21,589 nucleotides of DNA from an uncultured Flavobacteriales bacterium (GTDB lineage Bacteria > Bacteroidota > Bacteroidia > Flavobacteriales_D > Sanyastnellaceae), in contig CALBSW010000037.1 of NCBI GenBank assembly GCA_937967465.1, forward strand, positions 1 to 21,589. Direction: 5' to 3'. This document shows positions 1 to 8,283 of the stretch, in pieces. The number at the start of each line of letters is the position of its first letter. The first letter of the stretch is position 1. A program made the position numbers and the translations under genes. The notes under the pieces were generated by a model. It was not told where the DNA came from and did not search any database. It was given only the letters and a program-made list of their open reading frames with translations.

Positions 1-2862
1 CCCGTGGAACGTGTTTCCGCTGGGTGAATACAGGGCGTCTCGCGTGTTGACAATCACCTGGTCATGCAGGGTGAATCCGGCATCCAATGTCCCGCCACCG
101 GTCACCCAATCGCTGAGCACGTCGTTGTGCTGCACGGCTTTGACCGCTTTCAGTGCGGCGGGGTCGGACCAACCCAACTCTTGCAACAGCTCGTCCCTGC
201 GGGACTTGGCGCTTCGCCAATCCGCACGCATTTGGGACTGCTCCACATCCAATGCCTGCAAGATGAGAGCGGCCTCCTCTGAGGACAGGCCATCTTCCAT
301 TGTCAAAACGGGTTGCGCGCCTTGCAATTCGAGCAGGCCTTTGGCGACAACCCGAACGGCTTCGTCATTGCCCCGGGTGGCCGATTGGACTTGGCGGCGC
401 ATTTCTGGAATCCAACGGTCCCGCCGAAAGCTGGATTCAGCAAGCTGCTGATCGACATCAAACAGGGCCGCGTCGTATTCGTTTTCTGCAGCATACAGGG
501 TGGTGAGGGATTCAAAGCCCCACCGGCTGATCATGAATTGCGCAGGCCAAGCCGCCTTCATCGGGCGGGCGATGCGCGGATGGAGGTCCGAGAAGGACAC
601 AATGGCGCCGCCCAGCATCAATTGGGGAATGATGAACAACGGAATGGCCAGGTAGATGACCCTGACGCTGTTGAAGAGCAGGGAAATGATGAGGCCAAAG
701 ACATTGGCGCACGCGGCCACCGCAAAGAGCGTCAGGAAATAGCCCATGAAGTGTCCGGGCAAGGCCAGGATGGGATGCGACACAGCGGCGAACAGCAGGG
801 TCTGCACTGCTGAAATGCCGAACAGCACCCCGGTTTTGGCGCCGAGATAGGCGCCCCAGCTGAGTTGGAGGTGGTCCTCCCGTTTGCGCATCAGCCGGTC
901 ACGGAACAGCTCCTCTGCGCTCACGGTGAGGCCCATGAAAATGGCCACGATCACCGCGATGAAGAGGAAGTGCGGCAGGTTGATGGCACTGCCATACGTG
1001 TACGTTTCTGCTGAACTGGACCGCAGCAAGGCTGCGAGCAGCAATGCCAAAACGGGGGCTTCCAACAGGTTGATCCAGAGGTATTGGGGGTTCTTCCATT
1101 TGCGGGTGATGTCCCGCAAGGCTTGAACTCGCCATTGCCGAATCCAGCCCGCACTTCGGAAGGCGGTGTCGTCAGCAGATGGGGCCGCTTCTTCCGTGAC
1201 GTCCTCCACCGCTGCGGCGTGTCCCGGGACCACCAGAACATTGTAGAAATCGTTCCACTCCTTCGGGCTGATTCGGCGCTGTCCGGTGGACTTGCCGCGA
1301 CCGTCCAGGACAGGGACTTCGATGATGTCGAAGATTTGCTCCGGGTTGACATGGCCGCACATCCCACAGGCCACTTGGTCGGCATCGAAATGGTTGACGA
1401 TGGTCCGGAAATGGGTCAATGCGTCCAGGGGTCTGCCGGTGAATACGGGATATCCCCCTTGGTCCATGACCCACAACGCATCAAAGCTGCGGAAGATGTC
1501 ACCGCTGGGCTGGTGGATCACGGCAATCACCAAGGTGCCGCCGTAGGTCATCTGCTTCAGCAGGTCCATCAACAGCTCTGAATCCTTGCTGCTCAAGCCA
1601 CTTGTGGGCTCGTCCACCAACAGGACTTCCGGTTCCCGAATGAGCTCCATGGCGATGTTCAGGCGCTTGCGCTGGCCACCACTGATGGTCTTCCGTAGGG
1701 CATCCCCGACGGGAAGATCGCGGGCCTCCCAAAGTCCCAGTTGACTCAAGCATCGTTCGACCCGCTCATGGGCCTGCTCTGTGGATTCCGAGCCAAAGGC
1801 CAGACGGGCTGCATAGAACAGATTCTCCCGGACCGTGAGCTCGGGAAGCAGGTGGTCTGCTTGAGGGACCAGGCCAATCCGGGAGCGGTTGTTTGGATCG
1901 CTGACAGGGCGTCCGTCGAGCAGAATGTCCCCAAACGTGGGTTGGTCCGAGCCTGCCAACAGGTGCAGCAAGGTGGACTTGCCCGACCCGCTCGCGCCCA
2001 TGACGCCCACCAGCATGCCCGAGCCGGCCGCAGCACTGAACGGGTGGATGGCCTGTTTTTCCGGGTATTTGAACCAATGGCTGACCTCTTTGACCTCGAG
2101 GGTGAACTCTGGAATGTTCTCCTCCTCCATGAAGGAGCGCTGGATGTCCACGAAATGCAGTGGGGCTGTTCCGGGATGCCGGAGGGTCGAGCCCGGTGTG
2201 AAAGGCTGGGTCCGCTCGCCATCCAGCAGTTCGCCGTTGAGTTGAATGGCCCCCGGCCCCATCGGCCGCAGGAACACCACTTGGGATTCCGGATGCCGGA
2301 AGCAGGCCAAAGGTGTGGCCCAGCCTGACTTGACCACGCCGCCCAGTTGAGGCTGATCGCCAATGAGGAAGGCTTCGTGATACCGCTGTGTCATGGCGGG
2401 CCAGGACGCCGTGTCAAACACGAGGGCCTCATAGCAGCGCTGCTCGCCTTCTCGGATGCCGAAGCTGCTGGCCACGAGGTCGGTCAATTCCCGCGACAAC
2501 GCATCGCGTTGTGCGGCCTCCTCCCCTTCTTGAATCAGGGCCTTTTCGAATTCGAGAACGCGCAGGAAGACCAAGGCCTTTTCACTCGCCTGCAGGTCCC
2601 GGTTGATGTTGTTGCAGGCTCGGAGAACCTTGGTGGCGCGGAGTGCCGTGCGCTTCAATCCCGCGACTTCACGGGACTCCACGGCAGCGCCGTATTCTTC
2701 GATGTAGCCTTCAAAAGTGGTCAGCCAGTGTTGAATCTGGTCCCGTCCAAGACGGCGGCGAAGGAAACTCGCCACCACTTCTCGGCCACGGTCAATGCCT
2801 TCCTCCCTCAGGGTGATGAGGGCGAAGAGTTGCATGAGGGCGTCGAGGATGCTTCTGCTCAT
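1..2862 (-). CDS. ABCG-like ABC transporter, ATPase fused to permease (3' end outside window)
   Basis: 954 codons are open from an ATG at 2862 to base 1 with no stop, so the C-terminus lies outside the window. An in-frame TGA at 2872-2874 fixes the start region. Order of parts: a helical N-terminal domain (about residues 1-140, resembling the TerB-like region of Bacteroidota relatives), a beta-rich FHA-like segment (about 165-245), then the ATPase with Walker A GASGSGKST (K295), signature ISGGQ (393-397) and Walker B LLVDEP (D417, E418). A linker follows with CGMCGHVNPEQ (C499, C502). Hydrophobic segments lie at about 598-612, 622-648 and 670-748. The soluble stretch after 750 would be the long loop before the last membrane helix of ABCG proteins, with that helix outside the window. 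It presumably moves a lipophilic or cell-surface compound; the substrate cannot be told. It lies 36 bases behind the lipoprotein gene and is probably co-transcribed with it. Confidence 0.9.
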   Translation of the reverse strand, partial: MSRSILDALMQLFALITLREEGIDRGREVVASFLRRRLGRDQIQHWLTTFEGYIEEYGAAVESREVAGLKRTALRATKVLRACNNINRDLQASEKALVFLRVLEFEKALIQEGEEAAQRDALSRELTDLVASSFGIREGEQRCYEALVFDTASWPAMTQRYHEAFLIGDQPQLGGVVKSGWATPLACFRHPESQVVFLRPMGPGAIQLNGELLDGERTQPFTPGSTLRHPGTAPLHFVDIQRSFMEEENIPEFTLEVKEVSHWFKYPEKQAIHPFSAAAGSGMLVGVMGASGSGKSTLLHLLAGSDQPTFGDILLDGRPVSDPNNRSRIGLVPQADHLLPELTVRENLFYAARLAFGSESTEQAHERVERCLSQLGLWEARDLPVGDALRKTISGGQRKRLNIAMELIREPEVLLVDEPTSGLSSKDSELLMDLLKQMTYGGTLVIAVIHQPSGDIFRSFDALWVMDQGGYPVFTGRPLDALTHFRTIVNHFDADQVACGMCGHVNPEQIFDIIEVPVLDGRGKSTGQRRISPKEWNDFYNVLVVPGHAAAVEDVTEEAAPSADDTAFRSAGWIRQWRVQALRDITRKWKNPQYLWINLLEAPVLALLLAALLRSSSAETYTYGSAINLPHFLFIAVIVAIFMGLTVSAEELFRDRLMRKREDHLQLSWGAYLGAKTGVLFGISAVQTLLFAAVSHPILALPGHFMGYFLTLFAVAACANVFGLIISLLFNSVRVIYLAIPLFIIPQLMLGGAIVSFSDLHPRIARPMKAAWPAQFMISRWGFESLTTLYAAENEYDAALFDVDQQLAESSFRRDRWIPEMRRQVQSATRGNDEAVRVVAKGLLELQGAQPVLTMEDGLSSEEAALILQALDVEQSQMRADWRSAKSRRDELLQELGWSDPAALKAVKAVQHNDVLSDWVTGGGTLDAGFTLHDQVIVNTRDALYSPSGNTFHG

Positions 2863-2898
2863 CCGGCCTTCTCATACGCAGCAGAAGCTGCTTTGGAT

Positions 2899-4404
2899 TC
2901 ACTGACGCTCGTAACACCCCACGTCGGGTGCTGAGCCCACCACACGGGGCAGCCCGTCGAGGTCGGTTGCAAGGAACGGGAGTCCGGCCGGGACCCCCAC
3001 GCCGTTCCATTGGCTGTTGCCGCTGGCCAAGTGGAAATCGCGCGCGAACACGTCTGCAAAGGGCGGCTCTGCGTCCAAGGTGCTCTCCTCGATCCAATCG
3101 GCGCCACCAACGGCATCGAGGTCGACGGCACAACCGCGAAGGAGCAAGTCGTTGACATCGCCCTCAAGGTCTACGACCAATTCGTCAAAATCCGTGAGGC
3201 CTGCATTGTTTCCCCACAAGATGCAGTTCAGGAATCGGCTTTCGTTCAAAGGCCGGATTTGAAGGTTGCCTGCCACATCCTCGTAATGGTCATTGATGAG
3301 GACTGTCGGCGTCCCGCGTGTCCCATCTGCCCAGTAATTGGCAAATGTGCTGTGGGTGAAGCGATAGCGCCCGCCGAGGGTAAAGGCGGCACAGGCTTGA
3401 CCGCAGTCGTAAATCAGGTTGTTCGTTCCGTCAATGTGGGCGCCTTGGGCGAGAAGGCCAATGGCGCTCATGTTGTGGATGACGCAATTTTCGAGGGTCA
3501 CGGCAGCGCCTGCTGTCCCTGTGGTATCCACTTGCAGGCCGATGGTGCCGTTGCGCAGGATGGCGTGCCGAAGGGTGCTGCCGGGCGACCCGTAAATCCA
3601 GATGCCCCCTCCGAGAATGCTGGCTTGTGCCACCCCGAATTCGGTCTGGATGAGCGTGTCCACCTGGATGCCCCATTGTCCGGAAATGTCGGCGTACTCG
3701 GGTTCCAATCGGTCCCCCTCGAACACGACTGGGTTGCCCAACTCGCCGTGGATGTCCAGTACTCCCCCAGACACGTAGATCCCGCCACCGGCGTGCACAT
3801 GAACTTGGGCGCCGGCCTCGATGTCCAGTGCGCACCCTTCAGCCACTCCGACCACGCCATAAATCACGTGCGGCTTCTGGGCCGTCCAGACCGCATTGCA
3901 TTCCAGCGTGCTCAAACTGCCTGGGCTTCCGTGGAAGAACGCATCCTGTCCCCAAGCGATGAGCTCCACGTATTGGGAGAAGCCATTGACGGTGACGCGG
4001 ATGCGGTCCTTGACGATGAACGGCAGGTCATAGTCGTTCTCCGGATCAATGGTGACTTCCACGAACACGTAGAGTGAGTCGCCTTCATCGAGCTCAAGAC
4101 CGCCCACACTCGGGCCGGGAATGCCGTCGACATTGATCCGAAAAGGGCTGTCGAGGCCGTCCTCGAGTACGATGTCCTGGAGCAGGATCCGGCCCGGACT
4201 GTCATTGACAATCCGGAAGGCTTCGCTGGCGCTGCCAATGGTGCTGAACACGGTGTCGAAGAGCACGGTGTCCTGACTGAACGCCACCCGCGCGTCTGCG
4301 CCCTGGTACAATTTGTCGCCCTGACAACCCCACAATCCGACCAGCATGGTCATGAGGGCAAGCAGCGTGCAGGTCACTTTGGATGTGGTGGACAATGGCT
4401 TCAT
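2899..4404 (-). CDS. Cell-surface lipoprotein with beta-helix (choice-of-anchor Q type)
   Basis: 501 residues from an ATG at 4404. The frame stays open to 4977, but that upstream part is antisense to the divergent glycosylase gene. The chosen start gives a lipoprotein signal peptide: charged start, hydrophobic core, and LWGC with the lipidated cysteine at C27. The Trp at -2 is unusual for a lipobox. After a linker comes an Ig-like region with DTVFSTIGS, FRINVDGIPGP and AWGQDAFFHG, typical of a Bacteroidota surface-protein family. Next are Gly/Asn-rich repeats that look like a right-handed parallel beta-helix (about 150-430), and the ending GSAPDVGCYE typical of choice-of-anchor Q proteins. 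Probable place is the outer membrane; the ligand is unknown. A degenerate -7 element, TAATTTCG, lies 8 bases before the ATG at 4413-4420. The ABC transporter gene follows 36 bases downstream. Confidence 0.85.
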   Translation of the reverse strand: MKPLSTTSKVTCTLLALMTMLVGLWGCQGDKLYQGADARVAFSQDTVLFDTVFSTIGSASEAFRIVNDSPGRILLQDIVLEDGLDSPFRINVDGIPGPSVGGLELDEGDSLYVFVEVTIDPENDYDLPFIVKDRIRVTVNGFSQYVELIAWGQDAFFHGSPGSLSTLECNAVWTAQKPHVIYGVVGVAEGCALDIEAGAQVHVHAGGGIYVSGGVLDIHGELGNPVVFEGDRLEPEYADISGQWGIQVDTLIQTEFGVAQASILGGGIWIYGSPGSTLRHAILRNGTIGLQVDTTGTAGAAVTLENCVIHNMSAIGLLAQGAHIDGTNNLIYDCGQACAAFTLGGRYRFTHSTFANYWADGTRGTPTVLINDHYEDVAGNLQIRPLNESRFLNCILWGNNAGLTDFDELVVDLEGDVNDLLLRGCAVDLDAVGGADWIEESTLDAEPPFADVFARDFHLASGNSQWNGVGVPAGLPFLATDLDGLPRVVGSAPDVGCYERQ

Positions 4405-4431
4405 GGACCCAACGAAATTACGGCATGCCCC

Positions 4432-5097
4432 ATGGGCCGGACTTACCTTCTGCCCATGGAAACGGGAAAAGTGTGCCGAACGCATGTGGATTGGACTTGG
4501 GAGGAAGCGCGCGCTCATTTTGTACGGGTGGATCCGGAGTTCGTGTCCGTGACCCAACACTTGCCGTCTCCACAGCCTGCGCCGCAACGCACCACGTTCG
4601 AAAGTTTGAGCAGGGCCATCATGGGGCAGCAGCTCAGTACGAAAGCGGCTGCGACCATCTGGGGGCGTTTTGCGGATCACCACGGCGGCATTCCTTCGCC
4701 TCAACTGGTGTTGGACACCGATGCAGAGCAGCACCGCATGCTGGGGGTCAGCGGCCAAAAGCACCGGTACTTGCAGAGTCTGGCCGATCAGGTGCTCGCG
4801 AACCCAGGTGATTTCGAGTCCGTCGAGGAATGGGGTGATGAAGCGATCATCGCCCGGTGGACCCAAGTCAAAGGACTTGGCCGATGGACGGTTCAGATGC
4901 ACCTGATGTTTGCCCTGAATCGGCCGGATGTCTTCCCCGTGGATGACTTGGGCATTCGCCGGGCCATGGAGCGCCACTTCGATTTAAAGAAGGACAGCCC
5001 CAAGGCGGCCTATGAAAAACGGGCCCTGGTGTGGGGCCCGTTTCGGACAGCAGCCAGTCGGCTGCTGTGGATGTCATTGGACAATCAGCCCAAGTAG
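4432..5097 (+). CDS. DNA-3-methyladenine glycosylase II (AlkA-type, HhH-GPD)
   Basis: 221 residues. A base-excision-repair glycosylase of the HhH-GPD superfamily, which removes alkylated purines from DNA. Visible are AIMGQQLSTKAA (63-74) of the core fold, the helix-hairpin-helix VKGLGRWTV (146-154), and FPVDDLGIRRA (168-178), where D172 matches the catalytic Asp of AlkA. There is no C-terminal four-cysteine Fe-S cluster, which separates it from Nth and MutY. The N-terminal TBP-like domain of E. coli AlkA is missing, so it belongs to the short group. The start at 4432 is not certain; ATG 4456 is possible. The gene diverges from the lipoprotein gene with 27 bases between them. Its last 13 bases overlap the end of rpoD on the other strand. 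Confidence 0.9.
   Translation: MGRTYLLPMETGKVCRTHVDWTWEEARAHFVRVDPEFVSVTQHLPSPQPAPQRTTFESLSRAIMGQQLSTKAAATIWGRFADHHGGIPSPQLVLDTDAEQHRMLGVSGQKHRYLQSLADQVLANPGDFESVEEWGDEAIIARWTQVKGLGRWTVQMHLMFALNRPDVFPVDDLGIRRAMERHFDLKKDSPKAAYEKRALVWGPFRTAASRLLWMSLDNQPK
5047..5068 (-). terminator. Hairpin after rpoD, inside the glycosylase gene
   Basis: A perfect 9-bp stem with a 4-base loop (ACAGCAGCC/GGCTGCTGT) begins 16 bases after the rpoD stop codon on the minus strand. On the plus strand it encodes codons near the end of the glycosylase. No T-run follows on either strand. It could end or protect the rpoD transcript. Confidence 0.35.
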
Positions 5098-5954
5098 GAC
5101 TTGAGAATCCGGCTGCGGCTGGTGTGCTTGAGACGGCGAATGGCCTTCTCCTTGATTTGACGCACGCGCTCGCGGGTCAGATCGAACCGCTCTCCAATCT
5201 CTTCGAGGGTCAGAGGGTGTTCGCCACCGAGGCCGAAGTACAAACGGATGACGTCGGCCTCACGGCTGGTCAGGGTTTGCAGGCTGCGCTCGATTTCCTT
5301 GCGGAGGGACTCCGTAATGAGCACCGTGTCCGGAGACGGGGTGTCATTGGTCTGCAGCACGTCGTACATCGTGCTGGAGCTGTCGTCTCCGTCCTTCAAC
5401 GGAGCGTCCATGGACACATGACGTCCGGCATTCTTCAAGCTTTGCTTGACCTCGTCGAGGGTCATGTCGAGCACCTCGGCCAATTCAGCGGGCGTCGGGG
5501 GACGCTCGAATTCTTGTTCGAGGCGGGCAAAGGCCTTGTTGATCTTGTTGATGGAACCAATCTTGTTGAGCGGCAGACGGACAATCCGGCTTTGCTCAGC
5601 CAAGGCTTGGAGGATGCTCTGGCGGATCCACCAAACAGCGTACGAAATGAATTTGAATCCGCGCGTTTCGTCGAAACGTTGCGCCGCCTTGATGAGGCCG
5701 AGGTTGCCCTCGTTGATCAAGTCAGGCAGGGACAAGCCCTGGTTCTGGTATTGCTTGGAGACAGAAACCACGAAACGGAGGTTGGCCTTGGTCATTTTTT
5801 CCAAAGCCACCTGATCGCCCTGCTTGATGCGGCGGGCAAGTTCGACTTCTTCCTCGGCGGTGATCAGGTCAACACGACCGATTTCCTGGAGGTACTTGTC
5901 GAGGGATGCGGTCTCCCGGTTGGTGACCTGCTTCGTGATTTTTAGCTGTCTCAT
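5085..5954 (-). CDS. rpoD: RNA polymerase primary sigma factor (RpoD/SigA, Bacteroidota type)
   Basis: 289 residues, starting MRQLKITKQVTNRETASLDK, the usual start of the short primary sigma factor of Bacteroidota. It lacks region 1.1. Region 1.2 is at about 15-45. Region 2 (about 58-118) contains LPDLINEGNLGLIKAAQRFD and the -10 recognition helix with SYAVWWIRQSI. Region 3 follows, and region 4 (about 246-277) carries the helix-turn-helix LTRERVRQIKEKAIRRL that reads the -33 element. The protein directs RNA polymerase to housekeeping promoters of the TAnnTTTG type, one of which is seen before rpsO in this window. It follows pnp on the same strand with a 75-base gap containing a strong hairpin. 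No Shine-Dalgarno sequence is visible before the ATG. Its 3' end overlaps the glycosylase gene by 13 bases. Confidence 0.97.
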   Translation of the reverse strand: MRQLKITKQVTNRETASLDKYLQEIGRVDLITAEEEVELARRIKQGDQVALEKMTKANLRFVVSVSKQYQNQGLSLPDLINEGNLGLIKAAQRFDETRGFKFISYAVWWIRQSILQALAEQSRIVRLPLNKIGSINKINKAFARLEQEFERPPTPAELAEVLDMTLDEVKQSLKNAGRHVSMDAPLKDGDDSSSTMYDVLQTNDTPSPDTVLITESLRKEIERSLQTLTSREADVIRLYFGLGGEHPLTLEEIGERFDLTRERVRQIKEKAIRRLKHTSRSRILKSYLG

Positions 5955-5974
5955 GGGCGTTGTGTGTCGAAGAG

Positions 5975-6004
5975 AGGAAGGCGGCCAGGCAAGACCGCCT
6001 TCCT
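5975..6004 (-). terminator. Hairpin after pnp, before rpoD
   Basis: A perfect 10-bp stem (5975-5984 with 5995-6004, AGGAAGGCGG/CCGCCTTCCT) with a 10-base loop lies 25 bases after the pnp stop. Only a weak pyrimidine run (CTCTT) follows on the minus strand, so it may be a terminator, an RNA-stabilising 3' end, or part of the rpoD leader, whose ATG is 20 bases further. Confidence 0.5.
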
Positions 6005-6029
6005 AGAACGTGAATTCTTCAGTTTCGTT

Positions 6030-8156
6030 TCATTCGGGCTTCGGAAGAAGCACTTTGCGGCTCAGCTTGAGCTTGCCGGAACGTGGGTCGCGGCCGGTCA
6101 CCTTGAACTTGACGATGTCGCCTTCATTGATGACGTCGGACACTTGGTTCACGCGGTGGTGCTCCAACTCGGAGATGTGCAGGAGTCCGTCTTGACCTGG
6201 GATGATCTCCACGAACGCACCGTATGGCATGACCGTCTTGACTGGGCCTTCGTAGATCTCGCCCACTTCCACCGTTGGGGGGAATGCGATGGCGCGAATA
6301 CGGGCTACTGCCGCGTCGATCTTCTGCTTGTTGTCTCCAGAGACTTCCACGAGGCCCTTGCCGTCCGCGTCCTCGATGGAGACGTTGGCGCCGGTCGTGT
6401 CCTGGATCTCGTTGATGATCTTACCGCCAGGGCCGATGATGGGACCGATGGCTTCAGCAGGCACCTCAAAGGAGATGATCCGGGGCGCGTGGTCCTTGTA
6501 GTCCTCACGCGGCTGCTCCATGGTTTTCATCATCTCGCCGAGGATGTGGGCGCGGCCCTCCTTGGCTTGGAGCAGGGCTTCCGTCAGTTGCTCGAAAGAC
6601 AATCCCTTGATCTTGATGTCCATCTGGCAGGCGGTGATGCCTTCCGTGGTTCCCGTCACCTTGAAGTCCATGTCTCCGAGGTGGTCCTCGTCACCGAGGA
6701 TGTCGCTCAGGACAGCGTACTTGCCGGACTCCTTGTCGGTGATCAGGCCCATGGCGATGCCGCTCACAGGGCGCTTGATCGGCACACCGCCATCCATGAG
6801 GGCGAGGGTGCCGGCACAGACCGTGGCCATGGAGCTGGATCCGTTGGACTCGAGGATCTCGCTGACGAGGCGGATGGTGTATGGGCAATCGTCCACTGGC
6901 GGCAGCATGGGCTTGAGCGCACGCAGGGCCAAGTTTCCGTGACCGATTTCCCGGCGGCTGGTGCCGCGGATTGGACGGGCCTCTCCTGTGGAGAACGGCG
7001 GGAAGTTGTAGTGAAGAAGGAACTTCTCCGTCTTCCGCACCAAAGCGTTGTCGATGAGCTGCTCATCGTCCTTCGTTCCCAGGGTCAGGGTCGTCAGGCT
7101 CTGCGTCTCACCACGGGTGAAGATGGAGGAGCCGTGCGGTCCCGGCAGGTAGTCCACCTCGCACCAGATGGGGCGGATGTCCTTGGTGCCACGGCCGTCG
7201 AGGCGAATGCCCTCATTGAGGAGCAGGTCGCGGATGGCCTTCTTCTGGGTGGCCTTGAAGTAGTCGCGAAGCATGTACTGCTTGGCAGCCTTGTCCTCGT
7301 CGGACATGCCGGCAAGGAAGTCCTCCTTGATGGCCTTGAAGGTGGATCCGCGCTCCTTTTTGGAACCGGCGTTCTTCGCTGCGTCGTAGTACTTCTGGTA
7401 GCACGCGTCGTGAATGGCCTGCTTCAGGCTGTCGTCGTGCTTCTCGTGCTCGTACTCCCGCTTGGGTGAGGAACCGGGCACTTCAGCGGCCATGTCGAGC
7501 TGAACTTGGCACTGAACCTTGATGGCCGCGTGGGCGGCTTCAATGGCGCTGACCATTTCTTCTTCGGACACTTCGTTCATCTCCCCTTCCACCATCACGA
7601 TGCTGTCCATGGAACCGGCGATCATCATGTCGATGTCGGCTTCCTCGAGCTGCTCGTAGGTCGGGTTGATGACGAACTCTCCACCGACACGGGCCACCCG
7701 CACTTCGGAAATGGGACCGTCAAATGGGATGTCGCTCACGGCGAGGGCGGCAGAAGCGGCCAGACCGGCCAGGCTGTCCGGCATGTTCACCTTGTCGGCG
7801 GACATGAGCTGGATCATCACTTGGGTTTCGGCGTGGTAGTCCTCAGGGAAGGTGGGGCGAAGGGCCCGGTCCACCAGGCGCATCACGAGCACTTCCGTGT
7901 CGCTGGGGCGCGCCTCGCGCTTGAAGAATCCGCCGGGGAATCGGCCGGTGGAAGCGTATTTCTCACGGTAATCGACCGTGAGCGGCAGGAAGTCCACGCC
8001 TTCTGAAGCGTCGTGGTTGCTGACGGCTGCAGCGAGCAGCATGGTGTCGCCTTGGCGCACGACCACACTTCCATGGGCCTGCTTGGCGAGTTTGCCCGTC
8101 TCAATCGTCACGGGCCGACCATCACCGAGGTCGATGGTCTTGGTTACTACGTTCAT
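6030..8156 (-). CDS. pnp: Polyribonucleotide nucleotidyltransferase (PNPase)
   Basis: 708 residues, the normal full length. PNPase degrades RNA 3' to 5' with phosphate and works as a trimer. Two RNase PH-like domains are seen: the first with GGFFKREARPS (75-85), the second with GTSRREIGHGNLA (398-410) and the catalytic-site stretch LGDEDHLGDMDFKVTGT (487-503). An all-helical linker lies between them. A KH domain (about 560-622, GPGGK at 575-579) and an S1 domain (about 630-702, YGAFVEI and GLLHISEL) complete the RNA-binding end. AGGAA touches the start codon with no spacer, so it is a poor Shine-Dalgarno site, and it can pair with TTCC just upstream. The gene follows rpsO, as in many bacteria, after a 127-base spacer that can fold strongly. 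Confidence 0.97.
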   Translation of the reverse strand: MNVVTKTIDLGDGRPVTIETGKLAKQAHGSVVVRQGDTMLLAAAVSNHDASEGVDFLPLTVDYREKYASTGRFPGGFFKREARPSDTEVLVMRLVDRALRPTFPEDYHAETQVMIQLMSADKVNMPDSLAGLAASAALAVSDIPFDGPISEVRVARVGGEFVINPTYEQLEEADIDMMIAGSMDSIVMVEGEMNEVSEEEMVSAIEAAHAAIKVQCQVQLDMAAEVPGSSPKREYEHEKHDDSLKQAIHDACYQKYYDAAKNAGSKKERGSTFKAIKEDFLAGMSDEDKAAKQYMLRDYFKATQKKAIRDLLLNEGIRLDGRGTKDIRPIWCEVDYLPGPHGSSIFTRGETQSLTTLTLGTKDDEQLIDNALVRKTEKFLLHYNFPPFSTGEARPIRGTSRREIGHGNLALRALKPMLPPVDDCPYTIRLVSEILESNGSSSMATVCAGTLALMDGGVPIKRPVSGIAMGLITDKESGKYAVLSDILGDEDHLGDMDFKVTGTTEGITACQMDIKIKGLSFEQLTEALLQAKEGRAHILGEMMKTMEQPREDYKDHAPRIISFEVPAEAIGPIIGPGGKIINEIQDTTGANVSIEDADGKGLVEVSGDNKQKIDAAVARIRAIAFPPTVEVGEIYEGPVKTVMPYGAFVEIIPGQDGLLHISELEHHRVNQVSDVINEGDIVKFKVTGRDPRSGKLKLSRKVLLPKPE

Positions 8157-8171
8157 TTCCTAAAAGGAATT

Positions 8172-8251
8172 GCATTTCGGGCACTCGTAAATCCCGCCGG
8201 GCGTTTCCCGACGGTGGGTTTGCGTCCTCGTTCACGACCGGGTGCCCATGC
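8172..8251 (-). promoter_or_regulatory. Structured RNA leader between rpsO and pnp
   Basis: The minus-strand RNA can form an outer stem of 10 bp (8242-8251 with 8179-8184 and 8172-8175, interrupted by a 3-base bulge at 8176-8178). Inside it is an 8-bp hairpin (8207-8214 with 8194-8201, loop of 5). The inner stem has one pair that is G-U on the minus-strand RNA but a C-A mismatch on the plus strand, which favours a minus-strand RNA. The structure ends about 15 bases before the pnp start. In E. coli a stem-loop in the pnp leader is cut by RNase III and serves PNPase autoregulation; a similar role here is inference. Confidence 0.5.
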
Positions 8252-8283
8252 CGTGACGAATTCGTTGTCGTTGCCGAAGGGAA

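Noticed and set aside
3010..4077. 355-codon plus-strand frame opposite the lipoprotein
   Set aside because: No recognisable family; the opposite strand has clear surface-protein motifs and a lipoprotein signal.
4405..4977. Extension of the lipoprotein frame upstream to 4977
   Set aside because: It is antisense to the glycosylase gene and would remove the lipoprotein signal peptide from the N-terminus.
5964..7469. Long open frame of 501 codons on the plus strand opposite pnp
   Set aside because: It mirrors the third-position GC of pnp, has no recognisable domain or composition of a real protein, and pnp is certain on the other strand.
8256..8265. 10-base palindrome ACGAATTCGT near the rpsO stop
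   Set aside because: Perfect but lacking a loop, and without a second copy or a family link; could be chance.
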